Positions 52,351 to 61,598 of a stretch of DNA of 64,000 bases are shown here, one piece after another. Source of the stretch: Lysobacter changpingensis (lineage in GTDB: Bacteria > Pseudomonadota > Gammaproteobacteria > Xanthomonadales > Xanthomonadaceae); assembly GCF_017308985.1 (NCBI RefSeq), contig NZ_JADWPE010000002.1, positions 806,001 to 870,000 of the forward strand. The letters are read 5' to 3'. Below the pieces are notes generated by a model. The model worked only from the letters and a program-made list of their open reading frames with translations, was not told the DNA's origin and did no database searches. A program made the translations under genes and the position numbers. Each line of letters begins with the position of its first letter. Positions within the stretch are counted from its first letter, which is position 1.

Positions 52351-53271
52351 TTGTCCACGACCCTGCTCCAGTCCGATCTCCCCGGCCTCCACCTGCGCCA
52401 TCGCGGCAAGGTCCGCGACGTCTTCGACCTGCCCGCCGACCGCCTGCCCGCCAACGCCGGCGAATGCCTGCTGATGGTCGCCACCGACCGGCTCTCGGCC
52501 TTCGACGTGGTGCTGCCCGATCCGATCCCCGGCAAGGGCGAGATGCTCTGCCAGATCAGCAATTTCTGGTTCGGCAAGACCGAGCACATCATCCGCAACC
52601 ACCTCACCGGCATCGACGTCGCCTCGGTGCTGCCCGAGGGCGTGGACGCATCGCTGTACGGCAAGCGCGCGGTGGTGACGAAGAAGCTCAAGCCGGTGCC
52701 GGTGGAATGCATCGCGCGCGGTTACCTCATCGGCAGCGGCTGGAAGGATTACCAGCGAACCGGACGCGTCAGCGGCATCGCCCTGCCCGATGGCCTGCGC
52801 CAGGCCGAGCAGCTCGCCGAACCGATCTTCACGCCCTCGACCAAGGCCGCGGTGGGCGACCACGACGAGAACATCGACTTCGACACGGCCGTGCGCACGG
52901 TCGGCGCGGACCTGGCCGAACAGGTGCGCGACGCGACGCTGCGGCTGTACAAGTTCGCGCGCGACTACGCGGCGCAGCGCGGCATCATCCTGGCCGACAC
53001 CAAGTTCGAGTTCGGCCTGGACGCCGACGGCCGCCTGCACGTGATGGACGAGATGCTCACGCCCGATTCCTCGCGCTACTGGCCGGCCGACGAGTACCAG
53101 GTCGGCACCAGCCCGCCGAGCTACGACAAGCAGTTCGTCCGCGACTACCTGGAAACGCTGGCCTGGGACAAGACGCCGCCCGGCCCGAACCTGCCGGCCG
53201 AGGTGATCGACCGCACCCGCGCGAAGTACGCCGAGGCGCTGATGAAGCTGGCGGGGATTTCGGTCGACTGA
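52351..53271 (+). CDS. purC: Phosphoribosylaminoimidazole-succinocarboxamide synthase
   Basis: A 306-residue SAICAR synthase of purine biosynthesis. [11 protein letters not shown], the ATP-binding block [32 protein letters not shown], and [20 protein letters not shown] are diagnostic. [30 protein letters not shown] ends the active site. Start codon is an uncommon TTG, chosen because GGGGA lies eight bases upstream and [13 protein letters not shown] matches the family N terminus; a TTG five codons earlier lacks a site. The 306-residue length is the larger type. Confidence 0.94.
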   Translation: MSTTLLQSDLPGLHLRHRGKVRDVFDLPADRLPANAGECLLMVATDRLSAFDVVLPDPIPGKGEMLCQISNFWFGKTEHIIRNHLTGIDVASVLPEGVDASLYGKRAVVTKKLKPVPVECIARGYLIGSGWKDYQRTGRVSGIALPDGLRQAEQLAEPIFTPSTKAAVGDHDENIDFDTAVRTVGADLAEQVRDATLRLYKFARDYAAQRGIILADTKFEFGLDADGRLHVMDEMLTPDSSRYWPADEYQVGTSPPSYDKQFVRDYLETLAWDKTPPGPNLPAEVIDRTRAKYAEALMKLAGISVD

Positions 53272-53280
53272 AGGCGGCGC

Positions 53281-53417
53281 GGCCCGGGTAAGCGCAGCGC
53301 ACCGCGCCCCCGGGTAATACAGGCGTCATGGTCGATGACCACGCCGCAGCGCGTTGCATCGATGAAGCCGCGATTCTTCTGGCGATCGGGACCCGGGTGC
53401 GCTGCGCTTGCCGGGCT
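53281..53417. repeat. Dispersed palindrome family C, inverted pair
   Basis: GCCCGGGTAAGCGCAGCGCA at about 53282 and the inverse TGCGCTGCGCTTGCCGGGC ending at about 53417 flank about 90 bp. They are degenerate copies of the palindrome at 63316-63392. The pair occupies the purC to Mpo1-like intergenic region. Confidence 0.65.
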
Positions 53418-53510
53418 ACAAAGGCCGGGTCTGCGCCTCCCCTTCGATCCCGCTATCCTCCCTACACCCGCGCATCGAGCGCGGGCCGTCATGCGCCTTG
53501 GAGGGTCGCC

Positions 53511-54017
53511 ATGAACACCGCCGCCGAATCTTCGCAGCACGCCACGCAGCGCCCGATCGACCGCTGGTTCGCGCACTACTCCGCCGATCATCGCAACCAG
53601 ACCAACCAGCGCATCCACGTGATCTGCGTGCCGGCGATCCTGTGGAGCGTGATCGCGCTGCTGTGGTGCATCCCGACGCCGGCCTCGTGGATGAACTCCG
53701 GCTTCTGGGCCGGCGTGGCGATGCTCGCCACGGTGCTGTTCTACTACCGCGCCTCGCGCATGCTCGGCCTGGGCATGCTGGCGGTCTACGTGCTGATGGG
53801 CCTGCTGACCAAGTGGATTTACGACAGCCACGGCGCCAGCACGCTGCTGTGGCTGGCGATCGGCGTGTTCGTGGTCGCGTGGATCGGCCAGTTCATCGGC
53901 CACAGCGCGCGCTTCGAGAACAAGCGCCCGAGCTTCCTCACCGATCTCACCTACCTGCTGATCGGCCCGGCCTGGGTGCTGTCGAAGCTCTATCGCAAGA
54001 TCGGCCTGCGCTACTGA
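53511..54017 (+). CDS. Mpo1-like/DUF962 membrane protein
   Basis: A 168-residue membrane protein. The N-terminal WFAHYSADHRNQTNQRIHVICVP carries the conserved His residues of the Mpo1/YGL010w family, and about four hydrophobic segments follow. WIGQFIGHSARFENKRPSFLTDLTYLLIGP is the C-terminal signature with another His. Yeast Mpo1 is an Fe(II)-dependent dioxygenase in fatty acid alpha-oxidation; the bacterial role is unproven. A GGAGG-like site precedes the ATG. Confidence 0.85.
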   Translation: MNTAAESSQHATQRPIDRWFAHYSADHRNQTNQRIHVICVPAILWSVIALLWCIPTPASWMNSGFWAGVAMLATVLFYYRASRMLGLGMLAVYVLMGLLTKWIYDSHGASTLLWLAIGVFVVAWIGQFIGHSARFENKRPSFLTDLTYLLIGPAWVLSKLYRKIGLRY

Positions 54018-54035
54018 GCGATCACGGCCTGCACC

Positions 54036-54803
54036 TCACAGCCTGTAGTGCTCGGGGCCGATCAGGTCCACGCCGCACTCCAGCCGTTCGATCCAGTCGA
54101 GGAAACGCTCCATCGCCTCGCCGCGCATGGGCAGGCCGTGCTGCGGCACGATCATCGACGGCGCGAGTTCGCGCACCATCCGCGCCCACAACCGCGTGGC
54201 GCGGTTGGAGGCCATGTAGCGTCGATGGAATCCTTCCATGCGCGGCACGTGCGCGTCGAAATCCTGCACGAACGCGTACGGCGTTCGGCTGGGCACCATC
54301 GACGCGCCGACGTCGCCGGAGAACAGGATCCCGCTCACCGGATCGTGGAAGCTGAAATTCCCCACCGAATGCATGAAGTGCGCCGGCAGCGCGCGCACGA
54401 CGCTGTCGCCCATCGGCACGTGCCCGCCCTCGTCGGGCAGCAGCAGGTAGCGATCGCTCCCGGCATTGCGCAGATAGCCCGGCACGACGTGCGGCACGAA
54501 GCGGCCCCATAGCTTCGAACACACCACCGTGGTGTTGGTGTACAGCAGCCACTTGTCGACCGAACCGATGATGTCCGGGTCCTGGTGGGAGCACAGCAGC
54601 CAGGTGACGTCGGTCGGCGCGACGAACTCGCCCATCGCCAGGATCAGCGGGTTGTAGAGCAGCGCGCCGCCGGGATCGAGCAGCGCGCTCCTGTCGCCAT
54701 GCTGGATCAGGAACTGGTTCGCCTGCACGCCGTCGTCGCCGCGCACCAGGTCGCTGAAGGCGATGCAGTGATGGCCGGGCTGCTCGAACAGGATCGTCGC
54801 CAT
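54036..54803 (-). CDS. ODP-type metallo-beta-lactamase-fold protein
   Basis: A 255-residue MBL-fold protein. SHQDPDIIGSVDKW provides the H-x-D/E-x-D di-iron motif. HSVGNFSFHDPVSGILFSGDVGAS gives the next His and Asp ligands, and PQHGLPM a late His. This is the ODP domain of flavodiiron proteins but without the flavodoxin domain, so it probably acts as an oxygen-binding sensor or stand-alone di-iron protein. Convergent with the Mpo1-like gene. Confidence 0.8.
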   Translation of the reverse strand: MATILFEQPGHHCIAFSDLVRGDDGVQANQFLIQHGDRSALLDPGGALLYNPLILAMGEFVAPTDVTWLLCSHQDPDIIGSVDKWLLYTNTTVVCSKLWGRFVPHVVPGYLRNAGSDRYLLLPDEGGHVPMGDSVVRALPAHFMHSVGNFSFHDPVSGILFSGDVGASMVPSRTPYAFVQDFDAHVPRMEGFHRRYMASNRATRLWARMVRELAPSMIVPQHGLPMRGEAMERFLDWIERLECGVDLIGPEHYRL

Positions 54804-54960
54804 GGTTTTTCCCTTTGCACGAGCGGGCGACTTTAGGAACGCGGGCGGCACGCGCGCTTGAGCCGGATCAAACGATGCGTGCGCCGTCTGGCCGCGCTCA
54901 CGGCGAAACGACGACAATGGCCGGGCCGGACGCCTCCTCCACCCGCGTCCGTGGAGTGCC

Positions 54961-55848
54961 ATGTCTCCCCGCGATCTCCTGCTGGTCCTGCTCGTCGTCG
55001 TGGCGTGGGCCGTGAACTTCCTGACTTCCGCGCTGGCGATGCGCGAGATCCCGCCGTTCCTGTTCACCGCGCTGCGTTTCGCGCTGCTCGCGCTGCCGCT
55101 GGCGTGGCTGGTGAAGCGGCCCGCGCCCGGACAGTGGCCGCGGCTGCTCGCGGTGTGCCTGTGCATCGGCGTGCTGCACTTCGGTCTGAGCTTCACCGCG
55201 CTGAAGCTCGCTGGCGATCTCTCCTCACCCGCCATCGTCATGCAGAGTTATGTGCCGATGACGACGCTGCTCGCATGGTGGTGGCTGGGCGAGCGGTTCG
55301 CGTGGCGCACGGGCCTGGCGATCGCGATCAGCTTCGCCGGCGTGCTGGTGCTCGGGCTGGACCCGACGGTGATGGACCATCCGATGTCGCTGGTGCTGAT
55401 GCTGATTTCGGCGGCGTTCCTCGCCGTCGGCACGGTGCTGATGAAGGGCCTGCGCGGCATGGACGCCTACAGCCAGCAGGGCTGGACGGCGCTGATCGCG
55501 GTGCTGCCGCTGCTGGCGATCAGCGCGGTGCTGGAGCCCGGTGCGATCGCGACGCTGCCGCGCTGGAGCTGGGTCGCCTGGGCCGGTGCGCTCTATGCGG
55601 CGTTCGTGTCCTCGCTGCTCGGCCACGGCCTGTACTACGTGCTGGTGCAACGCCACCCGGTGGCGCGCGTCATGCCGTGGCTGCTGCTGGTGCCGGTGCT
55701 CGCGATGGGACTGGGCATCGCGTTCTGGGGCGATCGTCCGGGACCGCGATTGCTGATCGGCGGCGCCATGGTGCTCGGCGGCGTGCTGCTGATCGCGATG
55801 CGCGCATTGAGCCGCCAGCGCCCTGCGCCGGCCGCCGAGGAAATCTGA
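54961..55848 (+). CDS. EamA/DMT superfamily transporter
   Basis: A 295-residue inner-membrane protein with about ten hydrophobic segments in two EamA repeats. The first carries NFLTSALAMREIPPFLFTALRF and the second GWTALIAVLPLLAISAVLEPG. GERFAWRTGLAIAISFAGVLVLG marks the repeat junction. Members export amino acids or metabolites, for example YdcZ/RhtA-like proteins. Substrate unknown. It converges with the NAD-epimerase gene with a one-base gap. Confidence 0.85.
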   Translation: MSPRDLLLVLLVVVAWAVNFLTSALAMREIPPFLFTALRFALLALPLAWLVKRPAPGQWPRLLAVCLCIGVLHFGLSFTALKLAGDLSSPAIVMQSYVPMTTLLAWWWLGERFAWRTGLAIAISFAGVLVLGLDPTVMDHPMSLVLMLISAAFLAVGTVLMKGLRGMDAYSQQGWTALIAVLPLLAISAVLEPGAIATLPRWSWVAWAGALYAAFVSSLLGHGLYYVLVQRHPVARVMPWLLLVPVLAMGLGIAFWGDRPGPRLLIGGAMVLGGVLLIAMRALSRQRPAPAAEEI

Positions 55849-55849
55849 C

Positions 55850-56722
55850 TCAGCCTTCCCCGCTTCGCGGCTGGAACATCTTCGCGTTCGGACGGAACGG
55901 GCGCGGCGCGTAGCCGAAATCGCGTTGCGCGGGCCCGATGTCGAAGGTGAGATCGCTGCGCATGCGACGCACTGCCGCTTCGCCCAGGCCGGTCGCGCGA
56001 CCGGTCAGCTGCGCGACGAACAACGCCGCGTTGAACATCGGCGACGGCAGTTCGATCAGGGTCGGCGGCGGCGTCAGCGAGGCGAGCACGCGCGCGACCA
56101 TATCGCGATAGGTCAGCGTTTCGCCGCCGGGCAGCGCGTAGGTCTGTCCCTGCGTGGCCGGCGTGTTGGCGCAGGCGAACGCCGCCGCCGCGAGATCGTC
56201 CGCATGCACCGGCTGGCGAAGGCCGTTCGCGCCGCGCGGCAGCGGGAAACGGCCCCAGCGGCGCGCGAGCTGCGCGATGCGCGTGAGCGTGGCGTCCCGC
56301 CCCGCGCCGTAGATGAGCGTCGGACGCAGCAGGGTCGCGGTCGCGCTGCGCTTGGCGGCGGTGGCGAACACGAGCTCCTCGCCTTCGCGCAGGCGACGCG
56401 CGACGTCGCGTTCGGCCGCGTCCGCCGAACCGCGCTTCACCTCCACGCTGGTCGAACCGAACGCGATCACGCGCGCACATTCGATCGGCGCCTGCGCGTA
56501 CCACGCGGCGAATCCGTCGAGCGGCCCGCAGCTGAAGATCGCATCCACGCGCGCAGGCAGCCCCTGCGCGGCGGGAAGTTCGCCGCGAAGCCAATGCAGG
56601 CCGGGCTCGTCGGTGTGTTCCGACCGCGACAGCGCGGTCACCCGCCAGCCGTCGCCCTGCAGCATGCCGAGCAGGGGGAATCCGATCTGCCCGGTCGCGC
56701 CGAACACCAGTGCGTGGCGCAT
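55850..56722 (-). CDS. NAD(P)-dependent atypical SDR epimerase/reductase
   Basis: A 290-residue Rossmann-fold protein. GATGQIGFPLLGML is the dinucleotide-binding motif at residues 8-21. AFGSTSVEV and RPTLIYGAGRDATL align with the extended/atypical SDR core, and HADDLAAAAFACA is the substrate-domain entry. The YxxxK pair is not clear, so it may be an atypical SDR. It lies four bases after nhaA on the same strand, suggesting an operon. Confidence 0.8.
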   Translation of the reverse strand: MRHALVFGATGQIGFPLLGMLQGDGWRVTALSRSEHTDEPGLHWLRGELPAAQGLPARVDAIFSCGPLDGFAAWYAQAPIECARVIAFGSTSVEVKRGSADAAERDVARRLREGEELVFATAAKRSATATLLRPTLIYGAGRDATLTRIAQLARRWGRFPLPRGANGLRQPVHADDLAAAAFACANTPATQGQTYALPGGETLTYRDMVARVLASLTPPPTLIELPSPMFNAALFVAQLTGRATGLGEAAVRRMRSDLTFDIGPAQRDFGYAPRPFRPNAKMFQPRSGEG

Positions 56723-56726
56723 GCCG

Positions 56727-57968
56727 TCAATCCGCCTTCGCGGTGGCCGGCAGGGTCGCGCGCAGCCACAGCCAGCCGAGCACCGCCGACAGCAGCGAGG
56801 CGAGCAGCACGCCCAGCACCGCTTCGCCGTAGGCGTCCGAGTCGTGATAGGCGAGCGAGGCGATGAACAGGCTCATCGTGAAGCCGATGCCGCACATCAA
56901 GCCCAAGCCGATCATCGCGCGCAGGTCCATGCCGGCCGGGAAGCGCGCCCAGCCCAGCGCGCGCATCAGGACCGCCGCGCTCACGATGCCGATCGGCTTG
57001 CCGACGACCAGGCCCAGCACGACGCCCATCGGCAGCGGCGCGAGCAGTTCGTCCAGATGCATGCCGGCAAGCACGCGTCCGGCATTGGCGAACGCGAACA
57101 GCGGCAGGATCGCGTAGGCGACCCACGGATGCAGCGAGTGCTCGAGCGATTCCAGCGGCGAATGCACGTGCTCCGCCCCGTCCCGCGCGTCGGCGACATT
57201 GCGCCGGTGGGGAATCATCAGGCCGGTCAGCACGCCGGCGAACGTCGCGTGCACGCCCGACTTCAGCACGCACACCCACAGCACCACGCCCAGCAGCAGG
57301 TACGGCGCCAGCCGCATCACGCCACGGCGGTTGAGCAGCCACATGCCGGCGACGGCGGCCGCCGCCCACACCAGCGCGGTGACCGAAAGCCCGTGCGAAT
57401 AGAAGAACGCGATGATCAGGATCGCGATGAGGTCGTCGACCACCGCGATGGTCGACAGCAGCAGCTTCATGCCGCTGGGCACGCGCGACCCCAGCAGCGC
57501 GAGCACGCCCAGCGCGAAGGCGATGTCGGTCGCCGTCGGCACCGCCCAGCCGCGCATCGCCTGCGCATCGTGGTGGTTCAACGCGATGAACAGCACCGCT
57601 GGCACCGCCACGCCGGCGGCGGCGCACACCAGCGGCAGCACCAGCTGCGAGCGGCTGGCGAGCTGGCCGCTCAGTGCCTCGCGCTTGATCTCCAGCGCGA
57701 CCAGCAGGAAGAACACCGCCATCAGGCCGTCGTTGATCCACAGCAGCAGCGGCTTGGCGATCTCGAACGCACCGATGCGCACCTGCACCGGCAGCTCGCG
57801 GAATCCCTCGTAGACCGAGACCAGCGGCGAGTTCGCCGCGACCATCGCCAGCAGCGCGGCGGCGATCAGCACGATGCCGCCGGCCGCTTCGAGCCGGAAG
57901 AACTCGGCCAGCAGCCGCAGCGCGCGCGGGGAAGAACGGTCGGTGGTGTGCATCGGGGATTGCGTCAT
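56727..57968 (-). CDS. nhaA: Na+/H+ antiporter NhaA
   Basis: A 413-residue inner-membrane antiporter exchanging one Na+ for two H+. The twin-Asp ion site is visible as LSTIAVVDDLIAILIIAFFY, and the unwound-helix region as VPTATDIAFALGVLALLG. C-terminal DLRAMIGLGLMCGIGFTMSLFIASLAY is the family signature. About twelve TM segments. It precedes the SDR gene by four bases. Confidence 0.95.
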   Translation of the reverse strand: MTQSPMHTTDRSSPRALRLLAEFFRLEAAGGIVLIAAALLAMVAANSPLVSVYEGFRELPVQVRIGAFEIAKPLLLWINDGLMAVFFLLVALEIKREALSGQLASRSQLVLPLVCAAAGVAVPAVLFIALNHHDAQAMRGWAVPTATDIAFALGVLALLGSRVPSGMKLLLSTIAVVDDLIAILIIAFFYSHGLSVTALVWAAAAVAGMWLLNRRGVMRLAPYLLLGVVLWVCVLKSGVHATFAGVLTGLMIPHRRNVADARDGAEHVHSPLESLEHSLHPWVAYAILPLFAFANAGRVLAGMHLDELLAPLPMGVVLGLVVGKPIGIVSAAVLMRALGWARFPAGMDLRAMIGLGLMCGIGFTMSLFIASLAYHDSDAYGEAVLGVLLASLLSAVLGWLWLRATLPATAKAD

Positions 57969-58026
57969 GCCACGAGTATATCGGGCGCGGCGAGACGCAT
58001 CCGGCGAGGCCGCGGCCGGGCGGGAG

Positions 58027-58980
58027 TCAATGCATCGTCAGCAGTTCGAACGCGACCCACGCCAGGAACGCGATCAGCAGCCCGGCGCCCTCGCCCTTGC
58101 TGATGTGCAGGTCGCCGCGCAGCATCGGATAGAGCATCAGCGCGAACACGCACGCCGCCGGCAGTTCGAACGTCACGAACGACGCCGGGAACGCGAGCGA
58201 ACCGCCGACCGCCGCGATGCCGCCGACCACCACGAGCAGGTTGAACAGGCTCGATCCGATCACGTGCCCCACCACCATGTCGCCGTGGCCCTTGCGCGCG
58301 GCGGAGACGGCCGCGGCCATTTCCGGCAGCGCGGTGCCGATGGCGACCGGCAGCAGGCCGGTCAGCAGCGGCGCCATGCCGATCCCTTCGCCGATCGTCG
58401 GCGCGCTGCGCACGATCATGCGCGAACCGAAATACAGCAGCACCGCGGCGATGCCGAAGCGGATCAGGTTGAGCCACAGGTCGGTGCTGGTGCGCGCGAA
58501 GGCGGAGATCGCGTCCTGCAGTTCGGGCGATTCGCGCCGCGTCCGCAGCCCGGCGTACACCACCACGACGAGGAATGCGACGAGCAGGATTGCGCCTTCC
58601 ACGCGCGTGAGTTCGCCATCGGAGCCGAGCATCATCGTCAGCAGCGTGCCCAGCAGCAGCGCCAGCAGCAGCGGCGCCAACGCGCGCCAGCGCACCGTCA
58701 GCGGCGCGATCAGCGCCGCCGCGCCGAGGGTCAGGCCGATGTTGGCGACGTTGCTGCCGACCGCGTTGCCCAGCGCCAGCATCGGCTGGTCGCGCACGAC
58801 CGCCTGCAGGTTGACCGCCAGTTCCGGCAGCGAGGTGCCGAAGGCCACCAGCACCAGCCCGGCGACGAAGGGCGATGCGCCCAGCCGCTGCGCCAGCCCG
58901 GAGGCGCCTTTCACGATCGAGTCGCCGCCCAGCGCGAGCAGCACCAATCCCAGTACGAACCACCCGATGGCCTCGAGCAT
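58027..58980 (-). CDS. Calcium/sodium antiporter (YrbG/CaCA family)
   Basis: A 317-residue inner-membrane exchanger with two inverted alpha repeats, FGTSLPELAVNL...GNAVGSNVANIG and IGTALPEMAAAV...GHVIGSSLFNLL. These are the G-T-S-x-P-E and G-x-x-x-G-S-N ion-binding motifs of the CaCA family. I took MLEAIGWFVLG as the start; an ATG seven codons earlier is possible. Same strand as nhaA but with a 58-bp gap. Confidence 0.92.
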   Translation of the reverse strand: MLEAIGWFVLGLVLLALGGDSIVKGASGLAQRLGASPFVAGLVLVAFGTSLPELAVNLQAVVRDQPMLALGNAVGSNVANIGLTLGAAALIAPLTVRWRALAPLLLALLLGTLLTMMLGSDGELTRVEGAILLVAFLVVVVYAGLRTRRESPELQDAISAFARTSTDLWLNLIRFGIAAVLLYFGSRMIVRSAPTIGEGIGMAPLLTGLLPVAIGTALPEMAAAVSAARKGHGDMVVGHVIGSSLFNLLVVVGGIAAVGGSLAFPASFVTFELPAACVFALMLYPMLRGDLHISKGEGAGLLIAFLAWVAFELLTMH

Positions 58981-59059
58981 CGTGTCCCCTCCACGCCTCA
59001 ATCCCTGGATTCTATGCCCGTGGCACCGCGCGGCGTACAGGACGAGCGCATGGCCTGCC

Positions 59060-59704
59060 TCAGGAACAACCTTCCACGTAGTCCACCTGCGGCGGCTCGC
59101 CGATGCGCCACTCGGTCACGCGGCCGTCCGCATCGGTCTCGAACAGCACCACGCCCGGCCCGCCACCGGGGTTCGGGATGCGCAGGTAATGGCCGCCTTC
59201 GACGTATTTGTGGTTCTGCACCTGGACGTGACCGGCGTAGAGGCGCTGGATGTCCTGCGTCGTCATGCCGATGCGGCCACCGCCCGGGGCCTCGATGTCG
59301 TCGGCATCGACGTCCATGCGCACGAAGCGCTGGTCCTCGAACATGAAACCGATGCGGTAGCCGCGCTGCGTGCGCGGCTGCGGCATGAGGTAGTAGCAGC
59401 CGGCCGGCGTGTCGGGCGTCGGACCCGCGAGGTCCTTGCCCCACGCCATGCGCACCTCTTCCTCGGTCGCGCCGAACGGCGCCGGGCCGAAGCCGGCGTA
59501 GCCGATCGCACCCGGCGCGGGCATCGCGCCGGCCGGTGCGGGCGGAGGAGTCGGCGCCGGAGGGGCGGGCGCGGGCTGCGCGGGTACGGCGGGGGCCGTG
59601 GATGCGGACGACGGCGGCGATGCGGGCCCCGGCGGGCGCGACGGTTCGCGTTCGCCGCAGGCCGACAACGCCAGCAGCAGCACCGTCGCAAACGCCATCC
59701 TCAT
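59060..59704 (-). CDS. Proline-rich lipoprotein of unknown function
   Basis: A 214-residue lipoprotein. The signal ends in LLALSAC, with Cys lipidated. Residues about 20-65 are a Pro/Ala linker, expected to span the periplasm or peptidoglycan. The C-terminal domain (about 70-214) has FGPAPFGATEEEVRMAWGKDL, a pattern seen in small periplasmic proteins of unknown role, and a single Cys pair (AGCYYLMP, VEGCS) that may form a disulfide. I recognise no family. Confidence 0.72.
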   Translation of the reverse strand: MRMAFATVLLLALSACGEREPSRPPGPASPPSSASTAPAVPAQPAPAPPAPTPPPAPAGAMPAPGAIGYAGFGPAPFGATEEEVRMAWGKDLAGPTPDTPAGCYYLMPQPRTQRGYRIGFMFEDQRFVRMDVDADDIEAPGGGRIGMTTQDIQRLYAGHVQVQNHKYVEGGHYLRIPNPGGGPGVVLFETDADGRVTEWRIGEPPQVDYVEGCS

Positions 59705-59778
59705 CGACCCGCTCCCTCGACCACGGCTGGCCCGCAGCCTACTCCGGAGCGCCGTCAACGTCGCGCAAACGCACGGCC

Positions 59779-61086
59779 TCACGCCTTCGCGTCGAAGTGC
59801 TTCTTCAGGCCTGCCCAGCACGCCTGGTAATCGCGCTGGCGATGCGCGGCGTCCAGCGCCTGCTTCGTCGGGCGGATCACGGCGCGCGTTTCGAACATGA
59901 AGGCCATCGTGTCGCGGATGACGTCCGGCTTCGACAGGTCGGCCGCGCTCGCCTTCTCGAAGGTCGCCGCATCCGGGCCGTGGCCGGTCATCGAGTTGTG
60001 CAGCGATGCACCGCCCGGGACGAACCCTTCGGCCTTCGCGTCGTACGCGCCGTGCACCAGGCCCATGAACTCGCTGGCGATGTTGCGGTGGAACCACGGC
60101 GGACGGAACGTGTCCTGCGCCACGAGCCAGCGCGGCGGGAAGATCACGAAATCCATGTTGCTCGTGCCGGCGGTGTCGCTGGGCGAATGCAGCACGAGGA
60201 AGATCGACGGATCGGGATGGTCGTAGCTGATGGATCCGATCGTGTTGAAGTGGCGCAGGTCGTATTTGTACGGCGCGTAGTTGCCGTGCCATGCGACCAC
60301 GTCGATCGGCGAATGGTTGATCGTCGCGCGCCACAGGTGGCCCTGGAACTTGGCGATCAATTCGAACTCGCCTTCGACGTCCTCGTACGCGGCATTGGGC
60401 GCGAGGAAATCGCGCGGATTCGCCAGGCCGTTGCTGCCGATCGGCCCGAGGTCGGGCAAGCGCAGCATCGCGCCGAAGTTCTCGCACACATAGCCGCGCG
60501 CTTCGCCATCGGGCAGCGTCACCGCGAAGCGGATGCCGCGCGGAATCACCGCGATTTCCTGCGGTTCGACGTCGAGCACGCCCAGCTCGGTTTCGATATG
60601 CAGCCGGCCCTGCTGCGGCACGATCAGCAGTTCGCCGTCCGCGTCGTAGAACCAGCGGCCGTGCATGTCGCGATTGGCGGCATACACGTGGATGCCGACG
60701 CCGTGCTGCGACACGGGCGAACCGTTGCCGGCCATGGTGAAGAGGCCGTCGACGAAATCGATGCCGTTGGCGGGCATCGGCAACGGGCTCCAGCGCAGCT
60801 GGTCGGGCGAGACCGGGCCGTCGCCGAACTCGTTGTGGAAGGTCGCCTTCGCCTGCGCGTAAGGCGCGAAGCTTCCGTGCATCGCCGCCGGGCGGATGCG
60901 GTAGAGCCAGCTGCGCCGGTTCGCATGGCGCGGCGCGGTGAATGCGGTGCCGGAGATCTGCTCGGCATACAAGCCGTGCGCGACACGCTGCGGCGAGTTG
61001 CGCCCGACCGGCAGCGAGCCGGCCACGGCCTCCGTCGCGAACTCGTTGCCGAAACCGGATTGGTAGCCGTTGGGGGTGATGGTCAT
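59779..61086 (-). CDS. hmgA: Homogentisate 1,2-dioxygenase
   Basis: A 435-residue Fe(II) ring-cleavage enzyme of tyrosine catabolism, opening homogentisate to maleylacetoacetate. The N-terminal [14 protein letters not shown] block is diagnostic. Iron ligands are expected in [18 protein letters not shown] and [14 protein letters not shown]. Length is standard. Its ATG overlaps the stop of the DUF559 gene upstream by four bases. It was probably next to hppD before the DUF559 cassette came between them. Confidence 0.96.
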   Translation of the reverse strand: MTITPNGYQSGFGNEFATEAVAGSLPVGRNSPQRVAHGLYAEQISGTAFTAPRHANRRSWLYRIRPAAMHGSFAPYAQAKATFHNEFGDGPVSPDQLRWSPLPMPANGIDFVDGLFTMAGNGSPVSQHGVGIHVYAANRDMHGRWFYDADGELLIVPQQGRLHIETELGVLDVEPQEIAVIPRGIRFAVTLPDGEARGYVCENFGAMLRLPDLGPIGSNGLANPRDFLAPNAAYEDVEGEFELIAKFQGHLWRATINHSPIDVVAWHGNYAPYKYDLRHFNTIGSISYDHPDPSIFLVLHSPSDTAGTSNMDFVIFPPRWLVAQDTFRPPWFHRNIASEFMGLVHGAYDAKAEGFVPGGASLHNSMTGHGPDAATFEKASAADLSKPDVIRDTMAFMFETRAVIRPTKQALDAAHRQRDYQACWAGLKKHFDAKA

Positions 61087-61496
61087 GACGGGTCCGCCTT
61101 TGCTTGTAGCCCCTCTCCCTCCGGGAGAGGGGTTGGGGTGAGGGTCGGGGTGTCCAGATGGTTCCAGATCGCCTCGATCACCGCGTCCAGTTGCTGGAGA
61201 ACTTCATTGCTTGCGAAGCGGAGGATCGCAATTCCGCGCGAATGGAGGAAGGCGTCCCGCGCCGCATCCGATACGGCCGTGTGCTGCGAGCCATCCACCT
61301 CTACCGCCAACCGCGCACGCTCGCAGTAGAAGTCCACGATGTACGGGGGCACTGGATGTTGGCGACGAAACTTGAAGCCACCGAGCTGGCTTGCACGCAA
61401 CCGTTGCCACAGCACGCGCTCCGAGTCCGTCATGCCGCCACGCAACCGTTTCGCATGCGCGTGGGTTCGTGTCGGCAATGGCGGCTTGGACGACAT
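61083..61496 (-). CDS. DUF559 (VSR-like PD-(D/E)XK) endonuclease domain protein
   Basis: A 137-residue protein. [27 protein letters not shown], then [21 protein letters not shown], is the DUF559 pattern, with D in IVDFYC and E-V-D forming a restriction-type nuclease site. The last 20 residues ([15 protein letters not shown] region) are encoded by a family B repeat, so the C terminus was added by repeat insertion. A second, inverted copy lies just upstream of the gene at 61508. It overlaps hmgA by four bases. Start MSSKPPLP chosen; MRVGKP six codons earlier possible. Confidence 0.85.
   Translation of the reverse strand: MSSKPPLPTRTHAHAKRLRGGMTDSERVLWQRLRASQLGGFKFRRQHPVPPYIVDFYCERARLAVEVDGSQHTAVSDAARDAFLHSRGIAILRFASNEVLQQLDAVIEAIWNHLDTPTLTPTPLPEGEGLQAKADPS
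61106..61144. repeat. Dispersed palindrome family B, left copy at DUF559
   Basis: A ten-bp stem CCCCTCTCCC/GGGAGAGGGG followed by TTGGGGTGAGGG. It lies inside the 3' coding end of the DUF559 gene. It matches the copy at 61508-61546 in inverse orientation with one loop difference. Confidence 0.85.
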
Positions 61497-61507
61497 GGGC
61501 TTCCCTA

Positions 61508-61546
61508 CCCTCACCCCAACCCCTCTCCCGGTGGGAGAGGGGCTAA
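61508..61546. repeat. Dispersed palindrome family B, right copy at DUF559
   Basis: CCCTCACCCCAA, then CCCCTCTCCC-GGT-GGGAGAGGGG. It is the inverse of the copy at 61106-61144 and lies 12 bases upstream of the DUF559 start. The two copies bracket the gene. Confidence 0.85.
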
Positions 61547-61598
61547 AAGCCCGTGGGCTACGAAGACATCGTCTCCGCCTAAACGGTCTTCGCGCTAC

